Shown in pieces: positions 1-11,299 of a stretch of 64,000 bases of DNA. Position 1 is the stretch's first letter. Every line of letters begins with the position of its first letter. Below the pieces are notes generated by a model. The model was given only the letters and a program-made list of their open reading frames with translations, ran no database searches and had not been told where the DNA came from. The translations under genes and the position numbers were made by a program. This DNA comes from Melastoma dodecandrum (lineage: Eukaryota > Streptophyta > Magnoliopsida > Myrtales > Melastomataceae), in contig JARUPY010000569.1 of NCBI GenBank assembly GCA_029817715.1, positions 62,001 to 126,000 on the forward strand, given 5' to 3'.

Positions 1-2
1 CT

Positions 3-164
3 CATCTCAAGGATCAATCATTGGAAAAGGCTCCTGAGGGTGTGATGAATACATTGTCCATGTTCAGCATGCTGGGAGCTGCAGCCCAATATCAAGCAAG
101 TGCACGTCTCAGGCGAAGCTCAATTGGGCAACAACTTGGTGGCGTAATGTTTCCGGATCATTAA
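3..164 (+). CDS. 3' end of an unidentified gene (last 53 codons)
   Basis: One reading frame is open from the window edge to a TAA at 162-164. It encodes a tail containing EKAPEGVMNTLSMFSMLG and ending in GGVMFPDH. The composition (mixed charge, Met- and Ser-rich, no low complexity) looks like real coding sequence. The frame enters from outside the window, so the start, domains and total length are unknown. I do not recognise the family. A chance open frame of 53 codons at a window edge cannot be excluded. Confidence 0.3.
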   Translation, partial: HLKDQSLEKAPEGVMNTLSMFSMLGAAAQYQASARLRRSSIGQQLGGVMFPDH

Positions 165-1787
165 TTAAGGACCATCGGCAAACCAGTCAGCTCAAGTGAG
201 ATCAACCAGAACAAAATACAATGAGGCGACGAGGCCAGTTTGATCGAGATCAGTTTGTCGAGCGACAACCAAATAATGCTTATTATCGAGAGAAGCCATG
301 TTCAAATGACCAGCATTAAGGACGGTTGTAGTTCCGAGGCCGCTCTGTCCCTTCTCGTTCATGCATATTTATTTATAACTAGTTACATTTTCAATAAGTC
401 ATTTATTACCGGTTCACGAATCTGGCCATACATGCATTTTATCTAGGTTCATTATTATCATTTAATTCTTGTCTTTCGAAAGCCCCTATATATAGGGCGT
501 CCCTTTGTAGCAGATGAAAGAAATGATCAGATTATTAACAAATAGACTTTGTCTTTTATCCGAAGTGAGTGCATCCTTCAACCTCTTTCTTCATTTGGTG
601 GATTTCTAGTGCGTATTGAATAGAGTGTTTCAACCGGTGTTGGTGTATTTGTATCCTTTGCGTTGTGCCTCACCCTCGTTCTTGTTCGTAGTAGTGTATC
701 TATATCTGTATAACAGATGAATATCAATCCGAGTCATCTATCACGGTGATGTAACGATATCTGTGGTGATTGTTCTTAACATATCGTTTTCGTCTAACTC
801 CAATTCGTTCTTTCAGCCACCTCGTTTCGTTCCCTTTTCCTTGTCACCCTTCCTCACACACCTTACGACCATTCAGTCGTTACTCAATTCTACATCTTTA
901 GTGACGTAGCCCGCATCATTTTGTATCTGAATTTTCTTTCCAGTCTCCTTCCCGTATTACCTTGGAGTCTGAGTGAGTTACCCCTTTCGTCCCCGCATCA
1001 ATTGTTTATCAAACTTTGTCGATAACTTTGATTATTTCATTATAAAAGGAAATATTGCTATAACCGGTTAAATTGAAGCATTTAGCTCAATATAATTCAT
1101 GGAAGATAGACCTGACATTGACAATCTCAAGAACAACTTCTTCATACAGGAAAAGATTGTGGAAACCCGTTGGAACAACTATATAATTTAAGACAACCAC
1201 GTCCAGATCCCTTCCCCCGATCTTACCTATCGATAATAATTCAATTTCTTATTTCAGTTTCAGCATTCCATTCGATTCGTCCCAGTGTCTGCATTGGTGT
1301 GATTACGCTGCAATGGTTTGTTTCTAGGTGTTTCGGAGGACCGCGAAGCACGAAGAGGTCGAAGGCACTGAGTGAATTTCGCAATGGCTTCTTCATTCTC
1401 TTAGAAGTAAGCCAGCTCTGATTCCTCGCTCAAGGAAAACTATTAGGGAAGGTTAAACGTCGCAGCGGATGAGGATGCTAGACGATGAAAGGAGGACTCT
1501 AGAAGCACAATGGGAGGAAGTAGCGTCCCAGCTGCTACCGCGTGAGGTACCTACAAAGTAAGAAGAGAACATTTGAAATAGGCAGCAAGCCTTAGTAAGA
1601 GAAGGCCAAAGGACTACGTTCCACTTTGTCCACATTGGAATACATGTCCACATCGGGTAAGGCGTCAGGGCCAGAAGAGCCCAACTACTTCAAACACCTA
1701 AAGCGTCGCCTCTAGGGCATGCTCAGGCCTTTACCAGAAGATGTTGTATCTGCGATGGCCGGATCTCGAAACTTGATTGGGGGAAGT
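165..1787. other. Intergenic, no gene recognised
   Basis: Only short unsupported ORFs occur here. A perfect 14-bp palindrome CCCTATATATAGGG lies at 484-497. The sequence after it (through about 780) resembles the TATA and 5'-leader part of a retroelement LTR, but no partner LTR or target duplication was found. The rest has no recognisable coding similarity. Confidence 0.4.
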
Positions 1788-2270
1788 GTTGGCCCAGTGA
1801 TTAAGACTAAAATGGGGGTGAATTAGTATTAATGTCCAAAGTGTCACTTTTAAAATTTTCACAGAACCCCCAACAGCAGGAAACAGAATCTTTGTGAGGT
1901 TTATGTTTACTACAGAGGCAATCAAACAGAACCCGAAGTGATTTGTCATTTACGTCGTCAATCTAACCAATGGAATGATTTTTTACTGCTTTCGAAACCT
2001 TAGAGGTTCAGGTTTAAACGAACGTGCAAACAGAAGTAGTGTAACACCACCTCTTGTAACTCGTCAGTCAGCCTTTTTTATCTACACGGTTATCCTTCTA
2101 TTCGCGATTTCTGTACGATTAACACTTATGAACTGATTAGCAAACAAAAGTAAATGAGCACGAGTTTATAGTGATTTGGTAGAGACTATCTATGTCCACT
2201 CTCACCCAAAAGTGGGGTGATTATCACTAATCAGAATGTATCAGTGATATAGAAGGTGATACAAGATCGA
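1788..2270 (-). repeat. Truncated Sirevirus-type LTR fragment
   Basis: The segment opens with TGTTGG and then a G-rich block followed by GGTGAATTAGTATTAAT. The same block lies just inside the end of the solo LTR at 16221 and, reverse-complemented, at the LTR ends at 50943 and 61495. Further in, around 2165-2240, an AGTGATTT...GTCCACT block and a GGTGATTATCACT block resemble sequence near 16411-16480 of the solo LTR. The other end of this LTR is missing, so it is a remnant. Confidence 0.5.
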
Positions 2271-2461
2271 CCCTCCGTAGTACATGGTGAAGCGGTCTTT
2301 CTTAGAGAGAAGGGAAGGACGCCTGAAAAATCTTAGTGTCAGAGATTTTCTCTATTTTCCAAGGATGGGAAGTCATCGTTACGAAGGTCGAGGGACGTCC
2401 GAAAGAAATTTTTTGTCAGGGATAAGATGTTGACGGAAATCTTCTTCTCATTAGTAAACCC

Positions 2462-3310
2462 AATCATGAGACGAAAGCGATTATCGTCCCACTCAAGGGA
2501 GATGCCGCTCCCATTAATTAGTAAAAGCTTATTAACGAATCCGTGGGCTTAGTAAATCATTAGTACAAATGTAAGGACTTTTACTAAATTATGCTAATGG
2601 ACTGGTAAAATATATAAAAGTATGTCTAATAATTTACTAAATAGTGTTATGTACTAAATTTAACCGGTAAAGTCGTACATTTTACTAATTAATAACTAAC
2701 AGGTTTAATACTATTTTACTAAATGAGCTAGTAAATTGTTAGTAAATTATTAAACAGTAATGGAGCTTAGTAAATTGTCACAATTTACTAACTCATATGG
2801 TAAAATATTACTATACCTATTTGTACAATTTACTAACTCATTTAGTAAAATAGTACTATCCCTGTTAGTAACTTATTAGTAAAATGTACAACGCCCATTA
2901 CGGTTTACGCAAGAGATAATTTACTAAGCCCAATGAGTGTTTAATAATTAACTAAGGAATTACTAAAAAAAATAGTAAGTAATTAGTAAACATCACGTAA
3001 AGTGCTTGGTAATTTACTGAGCTCCATTACGGTTTAGTAATTTACTAACAATTTACTAACTCATTTAGTGAAATAGTAGTAAATCTATTAGTAATTGATT
3101 CGTAAAATATACAACGCCCATTACTGCTTACACAAGAGACAATTTACTAAGCCCAATGGGCTTTTACTTAGCCACGGTACTGTTTAGTAATTTATTAAGA
3201 AATTACTAAAAAAATTAGTAAAGCTTGGTAATTTACTGTGCTTCATTACTTTTTAGTAATTTACTAGTAATTTACTTACGAATTTAGTAATTAACTAATA
3301 TTCTTGTCAT
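2462..3310. repeat. TTTACTAA/TTAGTAAA-saturated repeat, left copy
   Basis: About 800 bp are packed with TTTACTAA and its complement TTAGTAAA in both orientations, giving many potential hairpins. There is higher-order structure: a block with TACAACGCCCATTAC recurs at 2879 and 3102 (223-bp spacing), and an ACAATTTACTAACTCAT block recurs at about 2777, 2824 and 3046. A unique-sequence head at 2462-2520 ending in GATGCCGCTCCC matches the reverse complement of 11515-11575. This marks it as a member of the same repeat family as the right copy. Confidence 0.7.
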
Positions 3311-3503
3311 GGTAATCCTGACAAAATATGTTCCTGGTGATGAAAATTGGTTTGTTGAAGAATAATCCCCTAGAGCAAGTCCTTTTAGAAGTTGCCCAAA
3401 ATCCTCTTCCTTGACTACGAAGAGTAGAACATGTCATGAAAGTTCTCAGACCACTACGTACCACACCATCTGCTAGTTGGGATGCTAATGTTATCTATGT
3501 CAG

Positions 3504-4071
3504 GTGTTAGAAGCAATGAAGGGTTCTACTTCTACTAGACCAGACATTTTTGCAATGTCAAACCCGATGAAGAACGGTACGATACTGATCCCCCCACATA
3601 TCTAACTCGTCCTCCTTGTAATATAATCTACAGCAAATTGGAGAAGTTCATTATCTATTCTAAGAAAGATGTGCACTATAACCAATGGTAATGAAATTGT
3701 AAAAACACTGTGTAAATGATGCTGATATGCATCACGCAGAGAGTGGAGTAATTCTGGTTTTCAGGATATTACTAATTATAATAATATCCCCGGGGGTGCC
3801 GAAAATGCAATTTGGCTGCATACATGACAGAGGAGGAGGTTCAAAGAGGTTTAATATATCCATCAATCTCCAGGTGATACCTCAATCCCTTTCCCAGAAT
3901 CATGTCTTCTGTTTTGTCTTCAGGGTTGTTCGTAGTTATTGTTTCTGGTGATGCAGTATAGGGGATATCACGATGCAAGTTGCCGTAATGGTGGTGAAGG
4001 AAGCAATCGAGGAGGATCTAGCTGAAGGGTACCGCGACGAGAATGCTTGGGACCTCCGGAAACTTAGCTAG
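3504..4071 (+). pseudogene. NAD-dependent malic enzyme (62-kDa type) relic
   Basis: Three blocks match the C-terminal third of plant mitochondrial NAD-malic enzyme, which oxidatively decarboxylates malate to pyruvate. After an AG at 3502-3503 comes VLEAMKGSTSTRPDIFAMSN. Near 3816-3873 is AAYMTEEEVQRGLIYPSIS, followed by a GT that could be a donor. From about 3960 is DITMQVAVMVVKEAIEEDL, continuing to a TAG at 4069-4071. The blocks are collinear with the family and two junctions look like old splice sites. The NADP-binding and catalytic parts are absent, the segment between the first and second blocks is degenerate, and the C-terminus ends early. No intact gene remains. The identification rests on family sequence remembered by the reader, not on a search. 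Confidence 0.7.
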
Positions 4072-4611
4072 GCACGAATCCTAAATCTCATCTCAGAACT
4101 CGCTTGGCATTTTTACTTCGAAATCTAAGAAGGCCAAGCCCATAACTGTCTTGTGAGGAGGAGGGAATCGTCGTGTCCGTGCCCAAAATATGACAGAAAT
4201 TTTCAAAATTTATTAAATAATATATTAACATATTGAATTATAAATGTTATTTAACGAATTCCGAAAGATTTTACCTATTTCATGAAATATAACATTATTT
4301 TGTGAAGTGGGAGGGAGGGGATTTATAGAGATAATATTTCGTAATTTCATTTAAGAAAAAGTAATCACTCGCCCGTGATTGTGGTGGGGACGAGAAAGAT
4401 AGAGATAACGCTAAGGTAAGACCAAAGACGACTTTTTTAGTCTTTTTTTATGAAGTCGTCGTCGGTTTGGCAGACGAAACTTCATCGTTAGTTTCATGTT
4501 TTCCCAAACGAAACTTCTTCGTAATTTCCAACTTCTCCTCCCCTTCAATTATTTTCATCCACACGACCCCTGCCTTTTGGTCAAAGTTCGATCATTTGTC
4601 GGCTGCCTTGG
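4072..4611 (+). promoter_or_regulatory. Upstream region of TNL-1 with a W-box
   Basis: This AT-rich stretch lies between the malic-enzyme relic and the first ATG of TNL-1. GGTCAA at 4579-4584 is a WRKY W-box (TTGACC on the minus strand), 27 bp before the ATG. W-boxes are common in promoters of immune genes. Repeated AAACGAAACTTC-like words occur at about 4470-4520. No clear TATA box was assigned. Confidence 0.35.
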
Positions 4612-6407
4612 ATGGCGGGGACATCGGAAGCAGGGACTAGCCGCGGCACTGTGAACACCCCCGACGGATCAGCTTACGATGTGTTCGTTAGCTTCAGGGG
4701 ACCTGACACCCGGTACAACATCACCGACGTCCTTTATGTGTCCATGAGGGAAAAGGGGATACGCGTGTTCAGGGACACGGAGGAGGTCCGTCACGGCGAA
4801 GAGATCGGGGACGAGCTCCGTCGAGCTGTCCCGGACTCTAGGATCTACGTTGTTGTCTTCTCCAAAGGCTACGCATCGAGCGCGTGGTGCCTCCGAGAAC
4901 TCGCCATGATGGTGGACTGCCGCAGGGACCCAGCCTCTAGGAAAGTCATCTTGCCCATCTTCTACGATGTAAGCCCCAGTGACGTGAAGCTGCAAACCTA
5001 TCGGTACCGGGAAGCCCTGGAGAAGCACAAAGAAAAATACAATGAAGAGGATGTGAAAATGTGGGAGGAAGCTCTGAAGAAGGTTGGAGGTATCCGTGGT
5101 CTGGAATACAAAGGAGATATTGGGTATATAACTCATAATCTTTAATCTTTCTCTTTCTTATATAATTTATTTATGTCATTTTGGATATTTCAACAGCTGT
5201 TGTTTCCTTTGAACTTTTCCATGTTGTTAGTCAACAGTTTTTTGAACAACTTGATCTCCATTTGATTTTGGGCAGGATGGGCGAGTTTGTTAGTGCTGTG
5301 GTTGCGGATATTCTAAACAAGCTGAACATCAAAGATAGGAGTTTGCCGGATCATCTCGTAGGGATGGATGATCGCGTGGAGAATGTAATCGACATGTTGA
5401 ATTTGAGTTCTCACGTTGAACGACATGTTGTGATGGTGCACGGCATGGGGGGTATTGGGAAGACAACGTTGGCGAATGTCATCTTCAACAGAATCTCTTC
5501 CCGATTCGATGGATGCTGCTTCCTTGCCGATGTGCGAGAATCCTTGTCGACTGGTGTGGGGGGTGTTGAAAGGTTGCAAAAGAAGCTATTGAGGGATATC
5601 TTCGGCAAATCGGATGGAGAAATTGGTGACTCTAGCGATGGAATGAATGAGATCCAAAGAAGGCTCCGCAACAGAAGGGTCCTTATCATTTTTGACGATG
5701 TCAGCGAGAGTAGTCAGCTCAAAAAGTTGGTTGGAAATTTCGATTTCTTCGGACCGGGAACGATAATTATCGTCACGACGAGGGATAAGAGCGTTTGCGA
5801 GGGCCTTACGAGACCTAATGATACTGCTTATGAAGTGGAGGGAATGAGCGATGATCATGCTCTGCAACTCTTCAGTTGGCACGCATTTCGTGGAGAGGGG
5901 CCTCTAAATGACTTTGTTGATTTATCGAAGCGGGTTATTCGTTTGTCCGGAAATCTTCCCTTAGCTTTGAAGGTGATCGGAGGGCACTTATTCCAAAAGA
6001 AAAAGAATAAATGGGAACATACATTGGAAAAGCTGGAGCGAGTGCCTCACAAAGACGTCTTGAATAAGCTGCGGATCAGCTACGATGATTTAGACGAGAG
6101 TGAGAAGCAGATTTTTCTGGACATTGCATGTTTTGACCATAAAGTGATGCCAAGGAAGTATGCGAGTTACATGTGGGAAGCCTGTGGTTATTTTCCTAAA
6201 AGTGGACTGGATGTCCTCCAGAACAAATCTTTGATAAAGGTACTGAATGCCGACGACGACGATATTTGGATAAAAAAAGACAAGTATTGGATGCATGACT
6301 TAATTAGAGAGATGGGAAGGGACATTGTTAGTTCAGAGAGTCCCGGCAAGCACCGCAGCAGGCTGTGGGATCCTAAATTGGCCCTCAATGTCATACGCCA
6401 AAAGCAG
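4612..6407 (+). CDS. TNL-1: TIR and NB-ARC exons of a TIR-NBS-LRR resistance gene
   Basis: Exon 1 (4612-5123) encodes the TIR domain: YDVFVSFRGPDTR, then SSAWCLREL carrying the glutamate known to be catalytic in plant TIR NADases, then ILPIFYDVSPSDV. The intron is 5124-5275 (GT...CAG) and splits a codon 2+1. Exon 2 (5276-6407) encodes NB-ARC: P-loop GMGGIGKTTLA near 5443, kinase-2 VLIIFDDV, RNBS-B IIIVTTRDKSV, GLPL-type NLPLALKVIGG, FLDIACF, and an MHD motif in WMHDLIREMG near 6290. All motifs are intact and both exons are open, about 548 codons. Such proteins are intracellular immune receptors. The NB-ARC binds ADP or ATP and the TIR makes nucleotide signals. A donor AAGCAG|GTGAGA closes exon 2. 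The LRR part that follows is broken, so the likely product is a truncated TIR-NBS protein. Confidence 0.85.
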
Positions 6408-6507
6408 GTGAGATGATAATAATAATTAATAATGTTTTCCTGATGTATTGGATTGGACTCGATCTCTCTCTTTGGCTTCCTCATTTCCTTTATGTTATGT
6501 TACCAAG

Positions 6508-7920
6508 CGCCGATCAAGTTTTAGCCATTGACCTGCGAGGTAGTCACGATCCTTTAACCGGGGAAGAATTCGAGGGCATGTCCAATCTCAGGTTATTCAA
6601 CCTGGAAGATGGAGAAGGATTAAGTGGGAAGTTTAGGACGAACGAATCTACTGTGGCTACGTTGGGATGCGAAGTTGTATCTCAGGCCTAATCCTATTTC
6701 TTCCAGATGGACAACCTCGTCATTATCCAGATTTCGGGGCATGGAATTACGGACGATTCAATGAACGACATGGTATTAATTTCCTTTCCCTTGTATCCAT
6801 CTCTCATGAAGCAAAAAATCAACATTAACTAATCATGGGATGTTCATACTCGTTTTTTTTTTTATTTTAATAGAGAATGAGTAATTTGAGAGTACTTAAT
6901 ATCTCGAATGTGGATATTATAAGACTGCCCGACCTCTCTCGTTTCCCAAAGCTGGAGATAATAGATATCCGCTTTTGCATGCAATTAAAGAAATCCACAG
7001 TTCTATCGGTGTATTAGGGGATCTTAAACGCCTGAATATAAGAGAGTGTGACAGCTTGACAAGGTTACCAGAAGAGCTTGGATTTGCAAAAGCTCTACAA
7101 GAGCTCAGTTTGAGCAGTTGTGGCAGAATTTCGGAGCTGCCAGAGTCTATTGGGAGGCTAGGGGACCTGAGAATACTCCGTGGGATTGGGACTATAAGGA
7201 AGCTACCTTCCTGGATCGGCAATCTAAAGAGCCTTGAGGTGTTGGAAATTGACGGATTAGACATTCCAACATCAGAGATGTCAAACCTTGCAAGATGCAA
7301 TCTTTCCGGACTCGCCAGCCTCCGATCGCTGACGTTAATTGGTCTCGATGAGGAAGTAGAGGGGATAGAGAAGCTATATGGGTTGCAGAAATTAAAGTTG
7401 GCTATCAGTGGTATTCTTTCTACCAATTTGGGTTCCATGTCCAGGCTGGAAGATCTCTATTTGAGTTCTTGGAACAAGAACATTTCATCCGCATCGTTGC
7501 TTCCTTCGTCCTTGCGTATATTGACACTCGTGGGATGTTGGCAGTCAATGCAGAGTGGGACTTCGCTGGATGGACGAGATAATATTGGAAATATGAGTTA
7601 TCCTATCAGGTTGAGGAGGCTTTGCTCTTTACAACTGTGGTTTTCTGAACGCATCTGACTTTTCCGGGGTTGAGAAGATGGAACACTTGGAGGACTTAGG
7701 GGTCTGGAATTGTGTTGATTTAGTGGGTGAAATCGCAGACCTGTCAAACTTGAGAAGATTGAAAAGGGTGCAGTTTCAATCATGCAACTCTCTGATAAGC
7801 GTGCCCCGTATTGCGGGAGACTGCCACTTGACGATTTATGACTGCAGGGAATTGAAGTCATTTGAAGGCCCGTATCGACGATACCACAACAAGCGAAAAA
7901 GGAGGAGAACTGGAAGTTGA
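6508..7920 (+). pseudogene. TNL-1 leucine-rich repeat region, frameshifted
   Basis: The LRR exons of TNL-1 are recognisable but out of frame. Near 6509-6630 is DQVLAIDLRGSHDPLTGEEF. Frame changes follow around 6640 and 6700, so the next LRRs lie in other frames. After a T-rich tract and AG near 6871 comes MSNLRVLNISNV. Another shift occurs near 6990 inside LKK/HSSIG. LRRs then run to 7630 (for example LGDLKRLNIRECDSLTRLPE). A further shift near 7635 precedes the last repeats, which end at 7920 with a basic tail (KRKRRRTGS). The AG visible at 6506-6507 also does not keep phase with exon 2. At least three indels cannot all be splice effects, so this part is a pseudogene or the gene is heavily truncated. 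Confidence 0.75.
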
Positions 7921-9500
7921 ATGATGTACTCTGCCTCAACTGGATGATTAACGTTGTATCCAATTGTTGCGTCTCTCAACTCTGGAATTCATTAAAGAGG
8001 CCAAAGACAAATATTATTATGAAGTGATTAAAATGATTTGACACAAGTTAAACTTAATCAATCAATTAATAAAAATACATACATGAAAAATTAAACATCC
8101 CCCCTAAAAACCCAGAACAATACTTCCTCTGCGATTTTAAGCATTTATAAGATTAAATGATCAGAAAATATTAAAAGAGTTAGGATAATTTTTTTATCAT
8201 ATTTATTTCTGACCGACCTTTCCCTAATTCGGATGTGAAGTCTATTCTTTTCTATATATTTTATTTTTAATGTATGATCATGCAACGTTGACAAACTAAC
8301 TTATTTTGATTTAATATTTCGTTATTTTGATAGGTAAGCAACATACAACTAATTTAAATGGCTATTTTTTAATGGCAGAAAAGTTAGCAGAAATTTAGAT
8401 AGATTTTGCTTATTTTAATTGCTCTCTCTATATATATATATTGTCTATTTTAATTGCACGAAAAATATTATTATATTATTTGAAGTTAAAGAATCTCTGC
8501 ATGGGTTTTGTTGATTTTAATGGCAGAAAAGTTTGGCAATCTTTGCTTGGTGTCAAATATTTATATTTGAGATGAACTTTATCATTTGCGAGAATTAATG
8601 TAAAATGGATTCTTGTTAAGACTTCATCCTTTAACGTTACGACAAGAAGCCAACTTTTTACGTACAAAGAAATATGACCAAGACATAAAGGAACCCGCAA
8701 ACATGCCATGTCGTGAGCTGCTTTTTTCTTTCCGTCGAATGTGACCCATTTTACGGTCGAACGTAAACGAAAAAGTTTGTTCTCTCATAATCATCACAGG
8801 AAAATTTGCTCCACGATCATGTTACACGAACTTTTCTGAGCATAACAAACTCTCTGGCAAATGAATATTTGCTATAATTATTATAAGAAAGTCCTGAATA
8901 AAATGAATTTGCCAAAAGGGTCCCCAGTCTTGATTACTGATACATTGAAACCAGATTACACAAAAAATGATCGCATCACTTGGGCATAAAAAAAATGCAC
9001 CACACAAAACTCACTAACGAACTAGACAACTCCCCAAAAAAAATAGTATACAAATTCAATTAAATATCCGACAGGGTTGGTCGTCTACTTCAATATCAAA
9101 CTCCTTATTATATCTACTCTTCTTCAATTTTTTAAATTTGAAGAGTAACAAACACATCTGAATGAGTTTTTTGTTTTCAAGAAGAGTGTATTTGACTAAT
9201 TTTCAAAAATATTAAATAATTACCTCTTTTTAGAAGTACCTTTTCTTGTAAATATACAAACGGTCAAAATGTTAAGTTGTTTTCTTTTTTTAAATAAAGA
9301 AAGATTATTTTCATGAAATGTTATGCCGAAATGCCAATAATTTAGAATTCAATAGAAATATGAACTAAGTGACCAACCATGTTGCTGGGATAGATTCCAG
9401 TAAAATTACGAAAGTCTTTATTGCCTTGTAAATTTAAACCTGATTGGTCACAAAATGATCGCATCACTTCATTAGGGACAAAACAATTCTTTCCCGCAAA
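7921..9500. other. AT-rich intergenic, no gene seen
   Basis: This is the 3' flank of TNL-1. It is AT-rich with homopolymer runs, TATATA stretches and only short ORFs. Words such as TTTTAATGGCAGAAAAGTT recur near 8369 and 8515, suggesting a small local duplication. No RNA gene or coding similarity was recognised. Confidence 0.5.
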
Positions 9501-9640
9501 GGACTCCCTAGTGGTCTAAGGCATTGATGATTTACTTGAAGGTCCTAGGTTCGAATCTCAACGGCGTATTTGTGGTGTTGGCCGAAGATTATATTGTTAA
9601 CGCAAACTTTGCGATCTCATGTTTGTATTATTTGTGCTCA
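9501..9640 (+). repeat. tRNA-derived SINE-like sequence
   Basis: A box-A-like GTGGTCTAAGG at 9511-9521 and a box-B-like GGTTCGAATC at 9548-9557 are spaced as in RNA polymerase III internal promoters. The sequence is not a foldable, complete tRNA, and unrelated sequence follows box B, as in plant tRNA-derived SINEs. No target duplication or tail was delimited, so the 3' boundary is approximate. Confidence 0.45.
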
Positions 9641-10349
9641 TTCTACCAGTGGAACCATCAACTGATCCAAGCTAATAAGTGCAAAGGGTAACTTGCAGTG
9701 ACATAATTCATAATGAATCGAGCCAAAATAACGGAACAGGTGTTGATTAAGACAAATGGATTAGCCAATGTCAATTCCATCTTTCATCCAAGAACTAATG
9801 TTCTTATCCGTGTCTTAAAATTCCATTACAGTGATTCTGGATTCGATTGATTTTTTCTAACACCGTCGTCGTGCTATCGACCATTTAGTGACTCGATATT
9901 CTTTCTATTTTTGAGTGATGCATCATATTATAGTATTTTTACCGAAAGGTCGTACCGACTAAAAAAAATGTCATTTCAACAAAGGAATCTTACGTTTTGT
10001 GTCACGCGTGCATGCGTGATGATTATTTCTCATATCAACATTAGTCCTTGCTAACTGTCCCTTATTATTCACGTATGACAGTTTCTTCAATCTGTAGGGA
10101 CACATCACGTATTCCTTATCACAGATGTCCAAGCAAGGTATAACGCATCGCTTGGTTCTCTCATCATCGGCACTTATCACGAAATTAAAGCGTTAGAGAA
10201 ATTTAAAATTATAGGCTTGTTTGCAGAATAAAGGGTCATGGGCAATTACTATGATTTGGGTGCAGGCATCTTGACATGACGCGACCGCTTTTGAACTGCA
10301 TCAAGGAGCTTTCAGATGCCAGAGGAGTCACTTTACCAGACCGTAAGGA
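9641..10349. other. Intergenic, no gene seen
   Basis: Mixed-composition sequence with short overlapping ORFs on both strands and no recognisable protein similarity. It is the 3' flank of the small peptide candidate on the minus strand. Confidence 0.4.
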
Positions 10350-10547
10350 GGCAAACTACCGCACAGATGGGGTGTAAGGCAAACAACCAATACATCCAAC
10401 AAGGCAAGAGAGCTGGCAATTGTCGATGGCCTCTGCCGTTCCCAGTGATTGTTCCACAAGCAACATCAAGATCATTAGTAGTGTTGGCATGCCTTGTCCC
10501 ATGGCATGACTTGTATAGAATAGAGAAGGAAGTAGTAGGGAATCCAC
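10350..10547 (-). pseudogene. Possible thionin/TAP1-like secreted cysteine-rich peptide, frameshifted
   Basis: On the minus strand a hydrophobic signal-like segment (MPTLLMILMLLVEQSLG) is followed by TAEAIDNCQLSC and more cysteines. This layout is typical of plant TAP1/thionin-like small secreted defence peptides. The open frame stops at 10356 after four cysteines. A second frame over the last 50 bp carries further cysteines with family-like spacing and its own stop, so a single-base indel near 10395 probably broke the gene. The first Met of the ORF (10547) lies well before the signal-like segment; the real start is probably the Met near 10490. The similarity is short and from memory, so the call is tentative. 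Confidence 0.4.
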
Positions 10548-10639
10548 AAAAAATAATCCGGCCGAATTGAACTATTTTAATTTTTTATATAAAATTAAAA
10601 AAAAAATTGAACCTAATTTTATTTTTTTAGAAAAACCGA

Positions 10640-10870
10640 GGGCATTGCCCCTAGCTCTGCCTCTGGAAGGAAGTATCCATAGGTGCACTGAGAATTACAT
10701 AACCAAAAAGGACATGTAGTATAAATAGACTTACGCGTCCTTCAGCGCATTGTAAATCACAAAATTGAGAAGGATGCGTTTATGAGCATTCTGTGGATTA
10801 CAAAATCAAGAAGAACGCATCCTCTCTATATAACCAAGAAGAATGCATCCTTCAATGTAGAGGATGCTTC
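10640..10870. repeat. Short imperfect repeats around AAGAANGCATCC
   Basis: Three to four degenerate modules of about 40 bp carry GAGAAGGATGCG, AAGAACGCATCC and AAGAATGCATCC separated by TA-rich sequence. No gene was found. Function unknown. Confidence 0.4.
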
Positions 10871-11299
10871 CATAGTTGCGCACTAAGCTACAAACTCGAG
10901 TTTTGTCGTGTCGACATGTTTGTTCATTCTTTATTACTACTAGAGGGATATTTGCTCATCTTTTTTTCTTCTGCAATTTGATAGTGGGGGCAATAATTCC
11001 TCAGAAAATGTACATCCACTAACCAATGGAGCTGGAGAGATATTTTTCGCTATTCCTGAATCGTTATCTAGTTAAGAAAATATTGATAAATCGAAACTTG
11101 ATTCGATTTTAAATTACTTTAAAATTAATTTGATTTAAAAAATTATGATTATGTGTTTTCACATGTTGATAAAATTAAAGTGTTTTGAAATTTTCGTTTT
11201 AATACAAAATTTTTAAAAAAATGAAAAGGACCATAAAGTGCCTTGGAAATAAGATTATTCTCTCGAATAATTGAGTGTTGTCCAATAAGAAAGGATAGG

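Noticed and set aside
4669..5136. 155-codon minus-strand ORF over the TIR exon
   Set aside because: It is antisense to a clearly recognisable TIR domain and carries no motif of its own.
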